Source of the DNA: Bartonella sp. M0177
GTDB taxonomy: Bacteria; Pseudomonadota; Alphaproteobacteria; Rhizobiales; Rhizobiaceae
DNA length: 64,000 bases
Direction of reading: 5' to 3'
NCBI RefSeq assembly: GCF_016102285.1
Contig: NZ_JACFOY010000001.1
Coordinates: 1,922,001 to 1,986,000, forward strand
This document shows, one piece after another, positions 26,948-35,722 of this stretch. Made by a program: the position numbers and the translations under genes. Every line of letters begins with the position of its first letter. The stretch's first letter is position 1. Below the pieces are notes generated by a model that saw only the letters and a list, made by a program, of their open reading frames with translations, ran no database searches and was not told the origin of the DNA.

Positions 26948-27691
26948 TTAGCGCGTAAAACGGCCGATATAGCGGCCAAGAATGGTGATTTCGCTTAAAT
27001 TCAGAATGCGCGGTTTGTGGTGGGGATTATCCGATATAACCTCGACCTCGATTTCATCTGCACCGGGACGGGAGACAACTTCCAGCCGCTTGATGATAAC
27101 CCCGCCAAGCTCGTCAGCCAGCGCATAAATTCCCGGAGGTGACGGAACACGGTGCGATATGTCGATAAACACCGCATCGCCATCATGAATGGTGGGCGAC
27201 ATGCTATCCCCATAAGCGGGAAGAACTGCAACATTGGACGCGACAACATTGAGTTTTGCCAAAAGGCTTTCGGGTAAACGCCAAAAATCCCGTATCACCT
27301 CTGTCGAAATCTGGACGGCGTTGCTTGCACCGTTGACGATCATAATATCCCCGCCCGCACCCATGCCGGCCTTGACATCAATTTCGGGAATTTCGCCGTC
27401 TTTCAATTGCGATCTTATTTTAACATCGCTATCAATCCGGTCAGGAATATCAGGATCAAAACTTGATACGATTTTGTGTTTTGCGCCGTTTTCACCTGTC
27501 AAAAGATAAGATGCGCTCACGCCGAATTTGCGGCCATAAATGGCGGCCTCTTCAGGACCGAAATCATTCTGCCCGTTTTCATGAGCCCGATAGGTCGAAT
27601 GGCTCACACCAATTGCGTCCGCAGCTTTCGTTGCAGATGAAAAGCCCGCTTTCAGCCGTGCTTCGCGCAATCTTTGTCCCATCGTGTTCAT
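26948..27691 (-). CDS. Phage repressor with HTH and intact S24 (LexA-like) domain
   Basis: Second CI-type repressor, about 247 aa. The helix-turn-helix is at residues 4-45 (ATKAADAIGVSHSTYRAHENG). The C-terminal S24 domain has Ser163 in YGDSMSPTIHDGDAVFID and Lys201 in VIIKRLE, so the catalytic dyad is complete. It should be cleavable on SOS induction. The start is uncertain: ATG at 27691 is closest to the HTH, while ATG at 27727 would add 12 residues. No strong Shine-Dalgarno precedes either. An ATGTTGA half-site overlaps the upstream start. Confidence 0.87.
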   Translation of the reverse strand: MNTMGQRLREARLKAGFSSATKAADAIGVSHSTYRAHENGQNDFGPEEAAIYGRKFGVSASYLLTGENGAKHKIVSSFDPDIPDRIDSDVKIRSQLKDGEIPEIDVKAGMGAGGDIMIVNGASNAVQISTEVIRDFWRLPESLLAKLNVVASNVAVLPAYGDSMSPTIHDGDAVFIDISHRVPSPPGIYALADELGGVIIKRLEVVSRPGADEIEVEVISDNPHHKPRILNLSEITILGRYIGRFTR

Positions 27692-28291
27692 AACATGCAT
27701 TATGTCAGAATAATAAACATAAATCATGTTGACAATCTGATATAAATGATGTTGTTATACAACTAACCGCTACTTTTACGCGTATTACAACATTATAAGT
27801 GTTTAAAGAAGGCGGGCAAGAGAAGGAAAGTGCAGTGCGCGCTTTCCTGTGAGTTTTTTTAGACGGCGTATTTGCCATGTTTCGGGGTGGAACAAATGGA
27901 CAAATCAGATATTTGCGTGTTGTCAGATATTGGCGTGTCGCAATTGATCGGCATTGGTTTATTGCACAAAAAACAACCTGCGGCCTGCTTTAACCGCAAG
28001 CCCGCTCTGTTGACTTGGCCTCTAGAGGCTTCAGCCAACAAAACAGCGGCAGATGATAAAGCTGCATGGGTAAATGTTTTTAAAAGCGGACAGGCCTTGA
28101 AGTGCGGCTTTTGCGTTGCGCCTTCTTCCGGCATGCTTCAAAACGTATTTAAACTTCAAAGCGTATTTCAAACCGCTGAAGAACGCGTCCATTGCTTACC
28201 GATTGTGCTTGCGCCCCGTTCATTATCCCGAACGTTTTGTTCCCGCTCTTTTTCTTTATCCCGATCTTTTTTAAATAAAAGCAAATTATGC
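27692..28291. other. Region upstream of the second repressor, no clear gene
   Basis: 600 bp. The first ~130 bp are AT-rich, with repeated ATGTTG-type half-sites, and probably hold the divergent early promoters. A plus-strand ATG at 27896 has a good GGGGTGGA ribosome binding site and an open frame, but the encoded sequence is Cys/Phe-rich and runs antisense through the next gene, so it is not called. Confidence 0.45.
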
Positions 28292-28582
28292 TTATTCGGC
28301 TTTGGCACTCCCGGAAGCACTATCCGGCGAGTCTGTACCTTCTGCGGAAGCCTTTCTGGCATTGGTATTTTCGAGTGTCACATCATATTTCTGCGGCTCG
28401 GCAAGGAAATTTTCCGGTTTGCCGACAGCAATCATACATTTGGCAAAAAGCGGCAGAACATCCTTGCTATCAATCGTATTTTCAGAAGCACCGGCAATAA
28501 TACTGAACAAACGGAATGCGACTTCTTCCGGTGTGGCTGCTGCATTGACAGTTGCAGATCTTATCGGGTTAATAACGGGCAT
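28292..28582 (-). CDS. Small phage protein of unknown function
   Basis: 96 aa and not recognised. An ordered helical core lies at about residues 15-65 (TPEEVAFRLFSIIAGASENT), followed by an acidic Ser/Ala-rich disordered tail. The ATG at 28582 is chosen over an ATG 24 bp upstream because AAAGGA lies 6-7 bp before it. It is encoded against the direction of the flanking replication genes. Confidence 0.6.
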   Translation of the reverse strand: MPVINPIRSATVNAAATPEEVAFRLFSIIAGASENTIDSKDVLPLFAKCMIAVGKPENFLAEPQKYDVTLENTNARKASAEGTDSPDSASGSAKAE

Positions 28583-28973
28583 TCTTTTTCCTTTGTCTTT
28601 CATCAATCACTTGATGAAATAGTTAAACAACTTGTTGTTTTTATCAAGGCAAAGGCGCTTGCCATTTTAAAACCGGTGAGCCTCACCGCTTTCGGGAAAA
28701 GGCTTTGTTTGAGCGCGCCTTTTTTTGCCCGCGCAGGAAAACAAAAATCAAACCGAATTTTTAAAAGCATTGTTTTAAGCGCAACAAAACTCTGCTTGTC
28801 GGCAAAAAGCGTAAGCGGAAAAATCAAAGCTGTGCCCCGACAAAGCAAAGCTTTGGCACTTCATGGTGGAAGCGTTTTCAAAGCCGTTTTTTCTCCAGAG
28901 TTATTGGAATTTTTTGCGCGTCAATTGTGCGGCCAACCAGCATTTTTCAAGGCAGAGAAGAGAGTTTTATAAA
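28583..28973. other. Intergenic region before the replication-type genes
   Basis: 391 bp. No supported gene; open frames on both strands lack ribosome binding sites and protein character. It probably carries the promoter of the rightward genes starting at 28974. Confidence 0.4.
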
Positions 28974-29981
28974 ATGGATTCGTCAACACTACGCCGCCTT
29001 GCCGGTTTGAACCTTTCTACCGAACAAATGTCGGCCATTCTTGAACTTCTTGCCGATATAGACGAGCGGGAAGACCAGCGCCGTGCCCGTACGCGCGAGC
29101 GCGTGCGCCGTTTCAGGCTGACACGAAAAAACAGTGTAACGTTACAAGAAGAAAATTGTAACCGCGAGGAAACATTACCCCTTTCCCCTAAAAGAAAGGT
29201 TCCCCCACACCCCCTTAAAGAAAATAACCCCTTTCCCGCTTTCTCTGAAACGTGTTCGGATGCGCTTGTCGAAGAGCCAACAGACAAAAAAGGCGGGCAC
29301 GGTTTTTCCTCTTGCGGAAATAGAAATTTACCGGAACTTCCCGCAGGGTACGAGCAGAACAAAGCTTGTTCTTTCCCGAATAATTTGCCTAAAGGCGAGG
29401 CTTGTTCCTTTCCCGAAAGTTCCGCTTTTCCGAAAGCGGAAACTGCGCCACTTTCAGCGATCACCGGAACGTTGTCTGCGGCTGAAAAGGACGAGGCTTC
29501 AGGCGCAATTTCAGCTTCTGGCATAAGCGCGGACGTGCCGCTTTTGCCTTCACCTTTGGGAATTTTTGGAAGCCGGAATTTTGGAAAAAACGAAGTTCCA
29601 GAGCTTGCAACGAGCCGCCCTGAAAAACGGGGTTTTGAAGTCGAATTTCATGAAATTTTCTGGCCTGCTTTCCCGAACAAATGCGGCAAGCCGAAAGCAC
29701 TAACGGCGTTTTTGAAAGCGCGCAAAAAAGACAGTCTTGCCGCCATTATGGCGGGGCTTCAACGCTATATCGCAGACAAGCCGCCCGACCGCCCCTGGCT
29801 TAACCCGACAACGTTTCTCAATCAGGAACGCTGGAATGACCAACCTGCCCCCGTTCTGGAGCGAAAAAATGCAAAATTCGGATATGATAAAAGATCAACA
29901 GCCAGAAAAGTTACCGATGCGATGGCCCGTCTTGCACCTCGATTTGACGCTTGCCAAACTCGTTTCCCTCACGACAGGTGA
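28974..29981 (+). CDS. Phage replication-type protein with C-terminal FWxxFPNK / WLNPTTFLNQERW motif
   Basis: 335 aa. The N-terminus is a short helical, Arg-rich segment (RRARTRERVRRFRL, residues 37-50). The middle is long, polar and low in complexity. The C-terminal 120 residues contain FWPAFPNKCGKPKAL and RPWLNPTTFLNQERW. This signature is common at the end of phage replication-initiation or replisome-organiser proteins encoded next to the helicase loader position. The start is ATG 28974. Its end overlaps the next gene. A replication function is inferred from the motif and location. Confidence 0.65.
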   Translation: MDSSTLRRLAGLNLSTEQMSAILELLADIDEREDQRRARTRERVRRFRLTRKNSVTLQEENCNREETLPLSPKRKVPPHPLKENNPFPAFSETCSDALVEEPTDKKGGHGFSSCGNRNLPELPAGYEQNKACSFPNNLPKGEACSFPESSAFPKAETAPLSAITGTLSAAEKDEASGAISASGISADVPLLPSPLGIFGSRNFGKNEVPELATSRPEKRGFEVEFHEIFWPAFPNKCGKPKALTAFLKARKKDSLAAIMAGLQRYIADKPPDRPWLNPTTFLNQERWNDQPAPVLERKNAKFGYDKRSTARKVTDAMARLAPRFDACQTRFPHDR

Positions 29982-30531
29982 AGGCTTTCCGCCCCGCTTC
30001 AAGGCGGGAAAGAAACCGACAAACGCTCAAATTGCAACAATCAGGCGCACGCTTGAGGACGCAAAAAATACACTTTTAAAAAAAGCGCGAAGCGACGAAA
30101 TCATGGACCAGTTTTTGCTGCTTTCGGGCGGCATGCGGCTGCCCCGTGATTTAGACGGGGAAAGTGCTGCCAAATCCTATATGATTGCGCTTTCCGGCTT
30201 TTCCAGCTTTGCCATTATGCAATCAGTGCTTTTGATTATTCGCGGCAAGGCAGAAGGCTTCAACAAAAACTTCATGCCGACAGCGCCGGAACTTGCCGCT
30301 TTTTGCGAACATATCGAAAAAACCGAATGGTTGAAAATCGACACTGTGGAGCGGCTTTTAAGAGCCGGTGAAGAAGAACAAAACGACGCTTTAATTCCAG
30401 AGGCGCGGGAAGAAAAACTGACCTTTCACCACCAAACCACGGACGCAAGCGAAAACAAAACAACAGAACATGAAACAGGGCAGCAAGTTTCCCGCCCGCA
30501 AAAGAAATGCGCGTTCAATGAAGCCGGATGA
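29869..30531 (+). CDS. Phage protein of unknown function overlapping the replication gene
   Basis: 220 aa from ATG 29869, which has GGAG 8 bp upstream; ATG 29836 is an alternative. It overlaps the preceding gene by more than 100 bp in another frame. The core (residues 30-190) is helical with a conserved-looking TAPELAAFCEHIEKTEW segment. The tail is Gln/Thr/Glu-rich and disordered. Its position directly after the replication protein suggests a partner in replication, such as a loader or accessory factor, but no NTPase motif is visible. Confidence 0.6.
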   Translation: MQNSDMIKDQQPEKLPMRWPVLHLDLTLAKLVSLTTGEGFPPRFKAGKKPTNAQIATIRRTLEDAKNTLLKKARSDEIMDQFLLLSGGMRLPRDLDGESAAKSYMIALSGFSSFAIMQSVLLIIRGKAEGFNKNFMPTAPELAAFCEHIEKTEWLKIDTVERLLRAGEEEQNDALIPEAREEKLTFHHQTTDASENKTTEHETGQQVSRPQKKCAFNEAG

Positions 30532-30561
30532 AACGGAACGGGACAGCAAGAGACAATACGG

Positions 30562-30719
30562 GAAAATGTGGGACGATATGGGACGATGTAAGAAAATGTG
30601 GGACGATAAGAAACAACATGGAACATCTGTGAAAAGCCCAATGGTTTTTTGGGCGGTAAAAACGCGAACCACAAGATTTCAAACAACAACACTTCAAACT
30701 CAAGACTTCAAACAACAAC
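30562..30719. repeat. Short direct repeats, possible iterons
   Basis: GAAAATGTGGGACGATA occurs at 30562-30578 and 30592-30608, with a third partial TGGGACGAT copy between (30579-30587). A second repeat, TTCAAACAACAAC, occurs at 30678-30690 and 30707-30719. Repeat spacing is 29-30 bp in both sets. They lie just downstream of replication-type genes, where phage origins often sit. Confidence 0.5.
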
Positions 30720-30751
30720 CCGATAAAAAGCGATCATGAAAGGCTTTAACC

Positions 30752-31357
30752 ATGCACGAAGTTGAAATTATCAGATTGAAAGCCCGTTCAAAAGCGGGCA
30801 AACTCCGGCTCAAGCGCGGGCGCGGAAGGCCACGTATCGAAGGTATTGCGCGCGAACCGAATGGCAGGCGCAGCCGAGCAAAAAAACCGCGCGAGGCGAT
30901 TGATCGTCTTGCCATTTTGATGCGTGCAAAGCACACAGGCCTTTCCGAAAAACAGGCAAAAGACCCGCGCGCTTCCACCTATATCGGCAGGCTTTTTTTG
31001 GCCGGTCCCGAATGCGGCGGCATAAGCGAAGACCAGTACAATGCCGCGCTGAAATTTATCGAGGTTGATAATAATTATAAAAAAGCACTGCTTTCGCCTG
31101 CCGCCTATTACGACGATTTTAACAGCACGCCCAATCCCGAACTTTATGAAGCATTTTGCAAGCGTGCCAAAAAGCAATATCTTGCCGCGAGGGAAGCCAT
31201 TCAGGAAGCGCAATTCGATAACAGAATTGATAACCTTTATGCAGCCTTGCAGTATATCGTGCTGGAAGATCTCGAATTACCGCACCTTGTCGGCGCAACA
31301 AGGCTTGTGCTCAATGCGCTAAACCGGCATTTTTTCCTTACCAATAAAGGTCATTAA
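30752..31357 (+). CDS. Phage protein of unknown function, basic N-terminus
   Basis: 201 aa. The first 45 residues are strongly basic with AT-hook-like KRGRGRPRI at residues 21-29, which suggests DNA binding. The remainder is helical (QYNAALKFIEVDNNYKKALL and a Tyr-rich middle). Its place at the end of the early region, before the late packaging genes, would suit a late-transcription regulator or terminase-associated factor; this is inference. The stop codon lies inside a perfect 18-bp inverted repeat. Confidence 0.65.
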   Translation: MHEVEIIRLKARSKAGKLRLKRGRGRPRIEGIAREPNGRRSRAKKPREAIDRLAILMRAKHTGLSEKQAKDPRASTYIGRLFLAGPECGGISEDQYNAALKFIEVDNNYKKALLSPAAYYDDFNSTPNPELYEAFCKRAKKQYLAAREAIQEAQFDNRIDNLYAALQYIVLEDLELPHLVGATRLVLNALNRHFFLTNKGH

Positions 31358-31378
31358 ATTTTTAATGACCTTTATTGG
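31341..31378. terminator. Perfect 18-bp inverted repeat across the stop codon
   Basis: CCAATAAAGGTCATTAAA (31341-31358) pairs perfectly with TTTAATGACCTTTATTGG (31361-31378), with a 2-nt centre. The stop codon of the gene ending at 31357 lies in the left arm. It could be a terminator or mRNA 3' end, a dimeric protein site, or a junction left by insertion of the following ATPase/subtilase cargo. Confidence 0.6.
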
Positions 31379-31964
31379 CGCAACGGGAATTCTATTTTTC
31401 AAACGGATTTTCTTGGATGGCGGGAAATTTATATTGCAAACGAAATTTTATGATTTTGTTGCAATTTGTTATGCGGACGCAAAGACTATTTTGTTAGCGA
31501 GGTCTATTTTTAGCAAAGATTACAGCCTGAAAGAGCAAACTTGGCTTGCAATTTATGAGAGGGGTTACCCCCGTAAAGCGGAAGTCCAACCCGCCGCTTT
31601 TAATCCGACTTGCAACGCTATTTCTAAAAGGCAGGCTCTCCCCTGCCTTTTCATTATTACTAAATTGATAATTTTTGAAGCCTGCTACAAATTATTACTG
31701 ATTTATTCATGAACCCATTAATCTCATTAAACAAATTTCTTTTTCATTATTGCAATAAAAAATCAGTTAGATTCTTTACAAACTCCTTAAATTTTTGGCG
31801 CGGCATCTATCCTCCATTGACAGTTCCCTTGCAATCAAAGGCATTTGCACATCTTATCGCAAACGGATGACAAATATGTCGTTTTATATGACAAAACACA
31901 ACATAATTTTTACTTTTTTACATTTTAATTTGACATTTTAAAAACGTATGGCACCAATGGAATT
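31358..31964. other. Gene-free region before the ATPase/subtilase pair
   Basis: 607 bp with two hairpins (31341-31378 and 31626-31651). Past 31700 the base composition becomes strongly AT-rich, marking the start of the cargo segment. A TTGACA at 31930-31935 might be a -35 element. A plus-strand open frame at 31365-31712 runs through both hairpins and is not called. Confidence 0.55.
31626..31651. terminator. Rho-independent terminator, bidirectional
   Basis: AAAAGGCAGG pairs perfectly with CCTGCCTTTT over a 6-nt loop: a 10-bp stem with an A-tract on one side and a T-tract on the other. It should isolate the early phage operon from the ATPase/subtilase unit. Confidence 0.8.
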
Positions 31965-33092
31965 ATGAAAGTAGATAAAACACTTATAACATCGCTTATA
32001 AAATTCGCCTTATCAGCCGATTATACTGGTGTAAGGAGGATAGGTAACGCTATTGTAAAATCTTGCGTTGAACAAAAGGATATTGAAGGAGCAAAGTTAA
32101 TCCAATCACTCCTACGTAAACGCGGCGTCCCATTGCAAGCCGCTGGATACGTTGAACGCTTGCCGAGGGATTCTGGATCAAGTCTTCCCTTGGTCGAAGA
32201 AGGCAGTTGGCCAACGACACCAATCATGTTAAATAATGAAATTGGGTATGTTATAACCCAGTTTATCGAAGATGCGGGTCATATAGAATTATTGACGCAG
32301 AAAGGCATATCCACTCGTTTAGGGCTTCTATTATATGGTCCTCCAGGTACGGGAAAATCTTTACTTGCAGCACATATAGCAGCTTCGTTGAAAAGAACTT
32401 TTTACATAGTCAGATTGGATTCGTTAATCTCATCTAGATTAGGAGAAACTGCAAAAAATATTCGTGAGGTTTTTGACTTTATTCCAACCCGCAATGCAAT
32501 TTTGTTTCTTGACGAGATGGATGCAATTGCAAAAATAAGAGACGATCGGAATGAGCTTGGTGAATTAAAACGCGTGGTGAATACGGTCCTTCAAGGGCTA
32601 GATTCTTTAACCAATGATGTTATCACAATCGCTGCCACAAATCATCCTCATCTACTGGATCCTGCGATATTTAGACGCTTTCCTTACAAAGCGGAGTTAG
32701 GATATCCCGATAAAGACGTTTCTGAAAAGTTATGGCTGCATTTTTTATTTGATGAAAACAATAAACACAAGCGTGAGGCAGAAATATTATCGTATGTTTC
32801 AACTGGGCTTAGTGGAGCTGATATAGAAAATATCGCCCTAGCTGCACGCCGTCGTGCTATTTTATCTTCGAACACCCCACCGAGTCTCGCTCAAATTCTG
32901 CGGGCAATAACACACTCACAATCAGGAAGTCCTTGTTTACTTGATAATACTCCCCTAAATTCGGAAGATAAAAAAGCTTTATCATATTTATTAAAAGAAA
33001 ATGGCAATTTAAACCAAGTCGAGATTGCAGAAATTATTGATGTAAGTCGACAGACGGTCAATCGTTATTTGAAAGAGGATTCAAATGGCTAG
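31965..33092 (+). CDS. ietA: AAA+ ATPase of an IetAS-type two-gene conflict system
   Basis: 375 aa. Walker A GPPGTGKS is at residues 125-132, Walker B ILFLDEMD at 179-186, sensor TIAATN at 221-226 and an arginine-finger RRF at 237-239. The C-terminus carries a helix-turn-helix (VEIAEIIDVSRQTVNRYL, about 351-369). The gene overlaps the downstream subtilase by 8 bp. This pairing is the arrangement of IetA/IetS, first described as a plasmid-borne toxin-antitoxin pair in Agrobacterium and later listed among antiphage systems. IetA would restrain or direct the protease. The composition is visibly more AT-rich than the phage genes, suggesting separate acquisition. Confidence 0.85.
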   Translation: MKVDKTLITSLIKFALSADYTGVRRIGNAIVKSCVEQKDIEGAKLIQSLLRKRGVPLQAAGYVERLPRDSGSSLPLVEEGSWPTTPIMLNNEIGYVITQFIEDAGHIELLTQKGISTRLGLLLYGPPGTGKSLLAAHIAASLKRTFYIVRLDSLISSRLGETAKNIREVFDFIPTRNAILFLDEMDAIAKIRDDRNELGELKRVVNTVLQGLDSLTNDVITIAATNHPHLLDPAIFRRFPYKAELGYPDKDVSEKLWLHFLFDENNKHKREAEILSYVSTGLSGADIENIALAARRRAILSSNTPPSLAQILRAITHSQSGSPCLLDNTPLNSEDKKALSYLLKENGNLNQVEIAEIIDVSRQTVNRYLKEDSNG

Positions 33093-35322
33093 CAAGTCTT
33101 CTCATCCAGTTCTCCACTTGAAGCAAGAACCAATTGCATCAAACGTCAGTACTGGTGGAAAAAGTGGAGACCAAATAAAAATTGATCGCCTGGAAAAACA
33201 GCGTCTTATACTGAGTAGACAGTTGTCTGAACTTTATAAAACTCGTGAAAACTATCCTATATTTAATAAAAAATCAGTCATTTATGTGGAGATGTTCTAT
33301 GATAGCCTTGCCAAATCCTATTGTCCAAACGATTTATTCTCAACGGAATACGGGTGTAGATTTATTGCTCATCTTAACACAGGTTATTTAATTGAAATCG
33401 AATCGCAAAATTTAAAAAAATTAGCTCATTTGGTACAACAAGCAGAGCGGATAACAATAAAAGTGGATATCTCCCGAGTGGCTTCGGTTGTGTTTTTTAG
33501 CGAACAACACGTGCTTAGAAAATACTCTGAGTATGTCAACTTATGGAATAGCGCAAAAAAAATAGACAGCGGACGCTTGTTCATAATATGGTTGATGCCA
33601 TTTTACGATAAAAGTGCCGGTACCGAACTAATTAGATCTTTTAATCATTTAATTAATGAAGATATTCTCTCGTATTCTTGGCTACTAAAAGATTCAAATA
33701 AGACGAAATCTAGTAAATTTACAACTTCACATAAGAGTAAAATTGCTACTCAAATAGCGAAAGAAAGTAGCCATAATAATTTTTTATCGACATATAATAA
33801 AACCAGACATGCTCGTACAACAGTTGTTGTCCCCAATCAATCCGCATTGAAAATAGTCGTTACATCCGGTACAATTTTTCGAATTGATCCAGTTCCGTCC
33901 ATAATTACTACGGTGTCCGGCGATGGCCCAGAACCATCTTCAATGTCACAAGATGATTTAGAAAATGAACCAATTGTGGGCGTGATAGATGGAGGTTTAA
34001 ATTCTAAAACGTACGCGGCTGCTGTAGCCTGGCGCGCCCGATCTTTTATAAAAGATCATGAGGCCGATACGAAGCATGGCAACAAAATTGCATCACTGAT
34101 CGTTAATGGGCATGCTTGGAATAATAATCTATCTCTTCCAAAACTAAATTGTAAGTTAGGCATTGTACAAGCCATCCCAAAACGCGGTAGCATGGTGTTG
34201 AGCACCTCTGATAGTCTTATAAATTATATTGATAAAATTATAGCAGATCACCCCGATACAAAAGTTTGGAATTTATCGTTCAATTTTAATGAAGAGGATG
34301 ATTGGTATGACGTTAGCGCGGAAGGACATAAACTTACTGAAATAGCCCGCGAGCGTAATGTACTGCTAGTTATCGCCGGCGGCAATAAACCTGGCTCACA
34401 TATCAAACCACCTGCGGATTGTGAGGCTGCTATTTCCGTGGGAGGCTGCTTGCATAACGACGAAGGTAAGCCCGGCGGACATAACCAAATTTGTCTTGGG
34501 GGGCCAGGACCGGCCAATATGCTGAAACCTGAAATATCTCATTTTTCAGAAGTAAGAACGCTTGGAGGACAAATCGAAACAGGATCCAGTTATTCAACAG
34601 CTTTGACTTCTGTTTTAGCTGCACATACAATGTCTAACTTGCTTAACCCCTCGCCCGATTTAGTAAAAGCCCTAATAATACATAATACTGGCGGCAATGG
34701 CTTTGATCCTGACATAGGTTTTGGCGCCCCAACTGAATATTTACCGTGGTTGTGTCGACCTGGTTTTGTCACACTTCAATGGACTGCCGAGTTAAGACCA
34801 GGGGCCGCTTTTTATTGGAAATTCCCCATTCCTCCTTGCCTAATAAAAACCGGCAGATTAAAGGGCGAAGGAAAACTTACGACTATTCTTAATCCCTATC
34901 CATATGTATCAGAGTTTGCCGAAACAAATTATTTCAGTGTTAGGCTAGAAGCCGCCCTCCAATGTGTGACAGCAAAGGGAACCAAGAATCTTATAGGTAA
35001 GTCCAAAACCAATAAAATGACTGAGCAACAACTTCGCAAACTTGAACATAAGTGGAGTCCAGTTAAACATAATAAAAATTCATTTAATATTCATTCTTAC
35101 GGTGACTTTTTACACGTTTACTCACGTGTTTACATGAGAGACGAATTTCTTTATAATTATATTAATTCAAAAGAAATAGAACCATTGAAAGCAACCTTCG
35201 TTCTTTCTTTGAGCTCTGGAGATATAACAGACGATATATATAATGAGTTCCGTTCTCAACTTGGAAATTTTGTTGAAAATTCTACCATAGATAATTATAT
35301 CGACGTTGATGAAAATTTGTGA
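33085..35322 (+). CDS. ietS: Subtilisin-like (S8) serine protease of the IetAS-type system
   Basis: 745 aa, no signal peptide, so probably cytoplasmic. About 290 residues of N-terminal region precede the S8 catalytic domain. The triad is complete: Asp302 in VGVIDGGL, His331 in DTKHGNKIAS and Ser502 in ETGSSYSTA. The oxyanion Asn is probably in VIAGGNKPG. A 180-residue C-terminal region follows. Start and ATPase stop overlap by 8 bp, so the two are co-translated. In known IetAS pairs the protease is the toxic part. Here it would act as prophage cargo against competing phages or for element maintenance. Confidence 0.85.
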   Translation: MASKSSHPVLHLKQEPIASNVSTGGKSGDQIKIDRLEKQRLILSRQLSELYKTRENYPIFNKKSVIYVEMFYDSLAKSYCPNDLFSTEYGCRFIAHLNTGYLIEIESQNLKKLAHLVQQAERITIKVDISRVASVVFFSEQHVLRKYSEYVNLWNSAKKIDSGRLFIIWLMPFYDKSAGTELIRSFNHLINEDILSYSWLLKDSNKTKSSKFTTSHKSKIATQIAKESSHNNFLSTYNKTRHARTTVVVPNQSALKIVVTSGTIFRIDPVPSIITTVSGDGPEPSSMSQDDLENEPIVGVIDGGLNSKTYAAAVAWRARSFIKDHEADTKHGNKIASLIVNGHAWNNNLSLPKLNCKLGIVQAIPKRGSMVLSTSDSLINYIDKIIADHPDTKVWNLSFNFNEEDDWYDVSAEGHKLTEIARERNVLLVIAGGNKPGSHIKPPADCEAAISVGGCLHNDEGKPGGHNQICLGGPGPANMLKPEISHFSEVRTLGGQIETGSSYSTALTSVLAAHTMSNLLNPSPDLVKALIIHNTGGNGFDPDIGFGAPTEYLPWLCRPGFVTLQWTAELRPGAAFYWKFPIPPCLIKTGRLKGEGKLTTILNPYPYVSEFAETNYFSVRLEAALQCVTAKGTKNLIGKSKTNKMTEQQLRKLEHKWSPVKHNKNSFNIHSYGDFLHVYSRVYMRDEFLYNYINSKEIEPLKATFVLSLSSGDITDDIYNEFRSQLGNFVENSTIDNYIDVDENL

Positions 35323-35467
35323 TCGTTATTCTCATCGCAACTGTTAAGTGAAAGTTTTTATAAACAATGTGAGTCATATAAATTTATTTTTCTAAAAGGG
35401 ATAAGCATTATTAATAATATTATTAGTAATACAAAAATAATAGAAAGTTACATTGTATATAATGTTG

Positions 35468-35722
35468 TTATCTTTTTAAATAATATTTATTATTTGATCT
35501 TCTCGTAAATTCAAAAATATGTTTGTAAAACCGTACCTGAATATTTAGGCTTCGGATTTCCTCAGCCGGTGCGTTATAAGAAGATTTTACCAGATCAATT
35601 GCATGAAGAGCATCAGCCTTGTTTTTATAGCCTTCGCCGCTTGTTGAGATCTTTTCGTGGTTTGCGGCTTTCAAATGCCAACGCCATTCACCGTTTTTAT
35701 CTTTATAAATTTCAAATCTCAT
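35468..35722 (-). CDS. DUF1508 (YegP-like) small protein
   Basis: 84 aa. The pattern FEIYKDKNGEWRWHLKAANH, then STSGEGYKNKADALHAI, matches the DUF1508/UPF0339 repeat, present once here (E. coli YegP has two). The family is small, cytoplasmic and of unknown function. It lies in AT-rich DNA between the IetAS pair and the packaging genes, on the opposite strand. The ATG follows a purine-rich AAAGGAAAAA. Confidence 0.8.
   Translation of the reverse strand: MRFEIYKDKNGEWRWHLKAANHEKISTSGEGYKNKADALHAIDLVKSSYNAPAEEIRSLNIQVRFYKHIFEFTRRSNNKYYLKR

Noticed and set aside
27896..28972. Plus-strand open frame with a GGGGTGGA ribosome binding site
   Set aside because: The product is Cys/Phe-rich, matches nothing and runs antisense through a better small gene; possibly an artefact or a decayed gene.
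31365..31712. Plus-strand 115-codon frame
   Set aside because: It passes through two strong hairpins and has no protein character.
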